Shown here: piece after piece, positions 61,301-64,000 of the stretch
Position numbering within the stretch: position 1 is the stretch's first letter
Layout: each line of letters starts with the position of its first letter
From: Trogon surrucura
Lineage: Eukaryota > Chordata > Aves > Trogoniformes > Trogonidae
Assembly: GCA_020746105.1 (NCBI GenBank)
Contig: CM036618.1
Span: 117,443,161-117,507,160, forward strand
Direction of reading: 5' to 3'
DNA length: 64,000 nucleotides
Notes under the pieces: model-generated
Database searches by the model: none
Told to the model about the DNA's origin: nothing
Seen by the model: the letters and a program-made list of their open reading frames with translations, nothing else
Program-made: the position numbers and the translations under genes

Positions 61301-63400
61301 ACTACCATCTCCTAAGCACATCCTCTTCACCTACGTTTGTGTGAGAGGAGGCGTTTGATCCTTAAAGAACTCCAGGAACACGTGCCTGCCTGAGCTGCCA
61401 CCCCATAGCCACGCAGTAAACTTCTTTTTACAAAATGAGCCGGGCATCGGGAGCTCCTCTCCTTTATTCCCACCTTTTCCTGGGCTAACTTGTTTGTTTG
61501 GAACAATGCTTTCCAATCTCTGAGTTTGTCTTCACTCAGGCAAACTAAAAGCTGAGGTTACATTACAAAATGCGCCGTTTCAAGGCATGACATGGAGCGA
61601 CAAAAAGAAAAAAGCAGAGAAAAAGCAGACCAGGTTGGTGACGTCTGAGGAAGGCACAAAGCAAGCAGGGTTGGGATCTTAGGGGCTTTCAGAGACAGGA
61701 ATTTGATTCTAGTTTCACCACAGCGTTCAGCAGAGATTTTATTTTAAAGATCAGAGATAAAGGCCCTAAATATAGACGGGTTTAGACTTTGCTCTCCTCT
61801 AGGCTGCGAGGTCAATCAGTCGAGGGTTGTAACCCCCGCAGGAGACCCAACCAACAAACGCAGAAGCAGCCAAGCCAAGTCGTTGCTGTCGGAGGTATCG
61901 CACACACACCACCGAGAAGGAAACCACACGCCTTTGTACCTTTTAAACCTCTACAGCTGAGAGGCTGTAGCAGTACCTGGGTGCCTACATTAAACTCAGG
62001 AAGCAGCACACTGTCCCCTCGCAGCGGCTCCCTCGGCCAGCCCGGACTGGAAATCCCAGGGGTTAGAGCAGGTGGGGACCCCGAGGATGATTCTTTTCCT
62101 CTAAGGGCCTGATTCTGCAGGGACAGGTAACAGGAGAGCGATCTGTGTGGAAAACATCACCGCGCCTTTAAGCACCGTTTGTCTTTGCTTGTCTTAACTT
62201 TGCTTCTCCCTTAAGCTCATAACAGCTACAACGAGACTACTACGGTTTGATTTAGGGCAGATTTATTTCCAGCAACCTCTTGGTGTTACAGCAGGTGGCA
62301 GCCTTATCCCAGAGTTCCAGAAACGAACACTACCTGAATTTCAGACAATACATGCCTTTTCTTGTCCTCTGGTGCCTGCTCGCCACCAGCAGAAGCCTCA
62401 GTAGGAACTGAGCAACTGCACAGGAGCAGCGAGAGAGACAGGAACGAGACTGAAATCAGCTCCTCGCGCTTGCGGGGCTTGGCTCCTCCCCAGAGTTCTG
62501 ACCAGCTGTTGCATCACCTCTTTATCCATGTAGGGTGATGCTTCTCTGCCAAATTATACCAGAGTTCAAGATCAAGGTAATTAAAAATCCACGCTAATTC
62601 ATTTCTTTACCTTGACGTGACAGAAAATACACCATACTTTGTGCGGAGTATGTCAAAATCAAAGCGACGTTTTTCAGCCCTTGACTGAATAAGATGTTTG
62701 TGCTGTACTGAAAAGCACCTCTGTTCGGAGACCCACAGCAGCTGGCTGAATGAACCGCGCCGTGGGCGAGGCCTCGAGTTACTTCATCTGCTGGTGACTC
62801 TTCAAAAGAGCCTCAGATACGCTCTGTGGATTCACCCAGCCCTGAAAAGCGAGGAGAAAAAAAAGCAATCAGCACTCTTCTGCCCTGCCCCTCTTTATTC
62901 CCTGCTCATAGAGCCAGAAAAGCAACACGGATTGGGACAGGGTTTTTTGAGATGACCACATCTCGGGGCACCAAGCTCATTCGAATACTCCCTGGATCCC
63001 GTGGAAGCATTTCCTCTCACCACACGGCAGCTCCTTCGTACGTACTGTGATTTTATGCCTGCCTGGCTGGTATTAATCAGTCCTAGCGATCTGTTTCACA
63101 AGCATGAGAAAGGTGCAAAGGCATCTTCTTCTGGCTCATCGCTCCCGATTAAAACACAGAAACGCAGATTTACTTCCAAGTGCAGGCTCTGCCTTCAATT
63201 TCTACTTTTTATCCTGCTTCTGTTCTCACAAAATATGGTAATGGCATCCAGATGCTTATTAACGCGTCTCACACTAACACCCAGAGACAGGAAATACAGG
63301 CCAGATGAGGAAGAGAACAGCTTAAACAATAGTTAAGAGAGATGAGAGGAATTCAGAGGCAGCAGGGCAAGTAAATTTTACTCGGGAGCCTTCGTGAAAC
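58369..63400. other. Intergenic stretch, no gene recognised
   Basis: I see no exon, RNA gene or assignable repeat in this 5.0-kb stretch. ORFs stay under about 120 codons and none resembles a known protein. Distal regulatory DNA of VPS54 or of the next gene (PELI1 in the conserved order) could be here, but nothing in the sequence proves it. Confidence 0.5.
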
Positions 63401-63407
63401 TACTCAA

Positions 63408-63605
63408 ATGGTTGTCAGGGAGCGACTCTATAAACTCTGGCGTAAAGGAGAAGTCCCACAGGACCAGAGAACCTATTATCAATATCTAGGGGGACATCCA
63501 AATGCAGCATTAATTGATTTTAAAAAGCCACGTGATCCTAAAGCAGTTGCTACAGGCTTACAAAACCAAGCCGTGCCTAACCAACGCCGCTTCTCTCTTC
63601 GATAA
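63408..63605 (+). other. Small protein-like ORF, unrecognised
   Basis: The 65-codon frame begins MVVRERLYKLWRKG and contains DQRTYYQYLGGHPNAALID. It is rich in Arg, Lys and Tyr, more protein-like than neighbouring open frames. I cannot assign it. The RERLYKLWRKG start faintly recalls the segment between endonuclease and reverse transcriptase of CR1-type LINE ORF2, but what follows does not. It could be a decayed mobile-element fragment or chance. Confidence 0.2.
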
Positions 63606-64000
63606 GGCAGCTGGGAAAGGGAAATCACAGACGTGCTGCATCCTCACCCACAGACCCCTGGCTCATGCCGCCACCAAAGGAAACGGTCTAGACAACCTCA
63701 CGACGAGGTGAAGAGGCGAGTCGGTACGCTCAAGGTGTGACAATTCATCACATCCTCCACTCTGTGTGTCCCCGACAGCCGCCGCCACAGGAGCATCGGC
63801 TCCCAAAATCTGGCCCAAGAGGCAGGAGGCAGTATCTCTCTGCGTGTACTGTGGAGGAGAGACGGGGTGAAAGCATTAATTTCACACAGCAAGTCAGCAC
63901 CAGCAAGGGAATGACCCCAATTCCCTGTGCTATATTCAAGGTCGTGGCATCCACGGAGATCTTTTCCTTACAAGACATGCGCGCCACCCACCCCCCGTCC

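Overview
The window is vertebrate genomic DNA, almost certainly from a bird. Three things point there: intron-split genes; old and young CR1 LINE fragments, several with the typical avian CR1 3' end, as the only recognisable interspersed repeats; and compact introns. The gene order UGP2 - VPS54 is the conserved vertebrate arrangement (human 2p14-p15). The species cannot be named from the sequence.

Layout. (1) 1-~2930, plus strand: the last four exons of UGP2 (UDP-glucose pyrophosphorylase), residues 292-508 in human numbering, and its 3' UTR. (2) ~2930-4228: a short convergent gap with poly(A) signals for both genes. (3) 4723-53256, minus strand: what looks like the whole of VPS54, a subunit of the GARP tethering complex. 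I placed 22 coding exons by splice sites, reading phase and remembered human protein sequence. They sum to 2928 nt, an uninterrupted 975-aa protein against 977 in human. A non-coding first exon is inferred in a CpG island at about 53.0-53.6 kb, behind a 10.4-kb first intron. (4) 53.56-54.14 kb: a GC-rich 34-bp minisatellite just upstream of the VPS54 promoter. (5) 54.14-64 kb: apparently intergenic. I recognise no gene there, only a 21-bp tandem repeat, a CRE/E-box pair and one small protein-like ORF near the right edge.

Mobile DNA is limited to CR1 LINE fragments, all but one of them within the VPS54 exons 4-5 intron, two other VPS54 introns and intron 1. The exon 4-5 intron holds a clear nested insertion, a younger minus-strand CR1 splitting an older plus-strand one. 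The least expected small structure is a 23-bp near-perfect inverted repeat in the last VPS54 intron. As VPS54-sense RNA it would fold into a fully paired hairpin with one G-U wobble.

The two genes do unrelated jobs (UDP-glucose synthesis in the cytosol; endosome-to-Golgi retrograde traffic) and share only their tail-to-tail 3' ends. I did not find a convincing new biological system. The best leads are the intronic hairpin, the minisatellite-flanked VPS54 promoter, the overlapping upstream ORF at the VPS54 start and the possible 3' UTR overlap.
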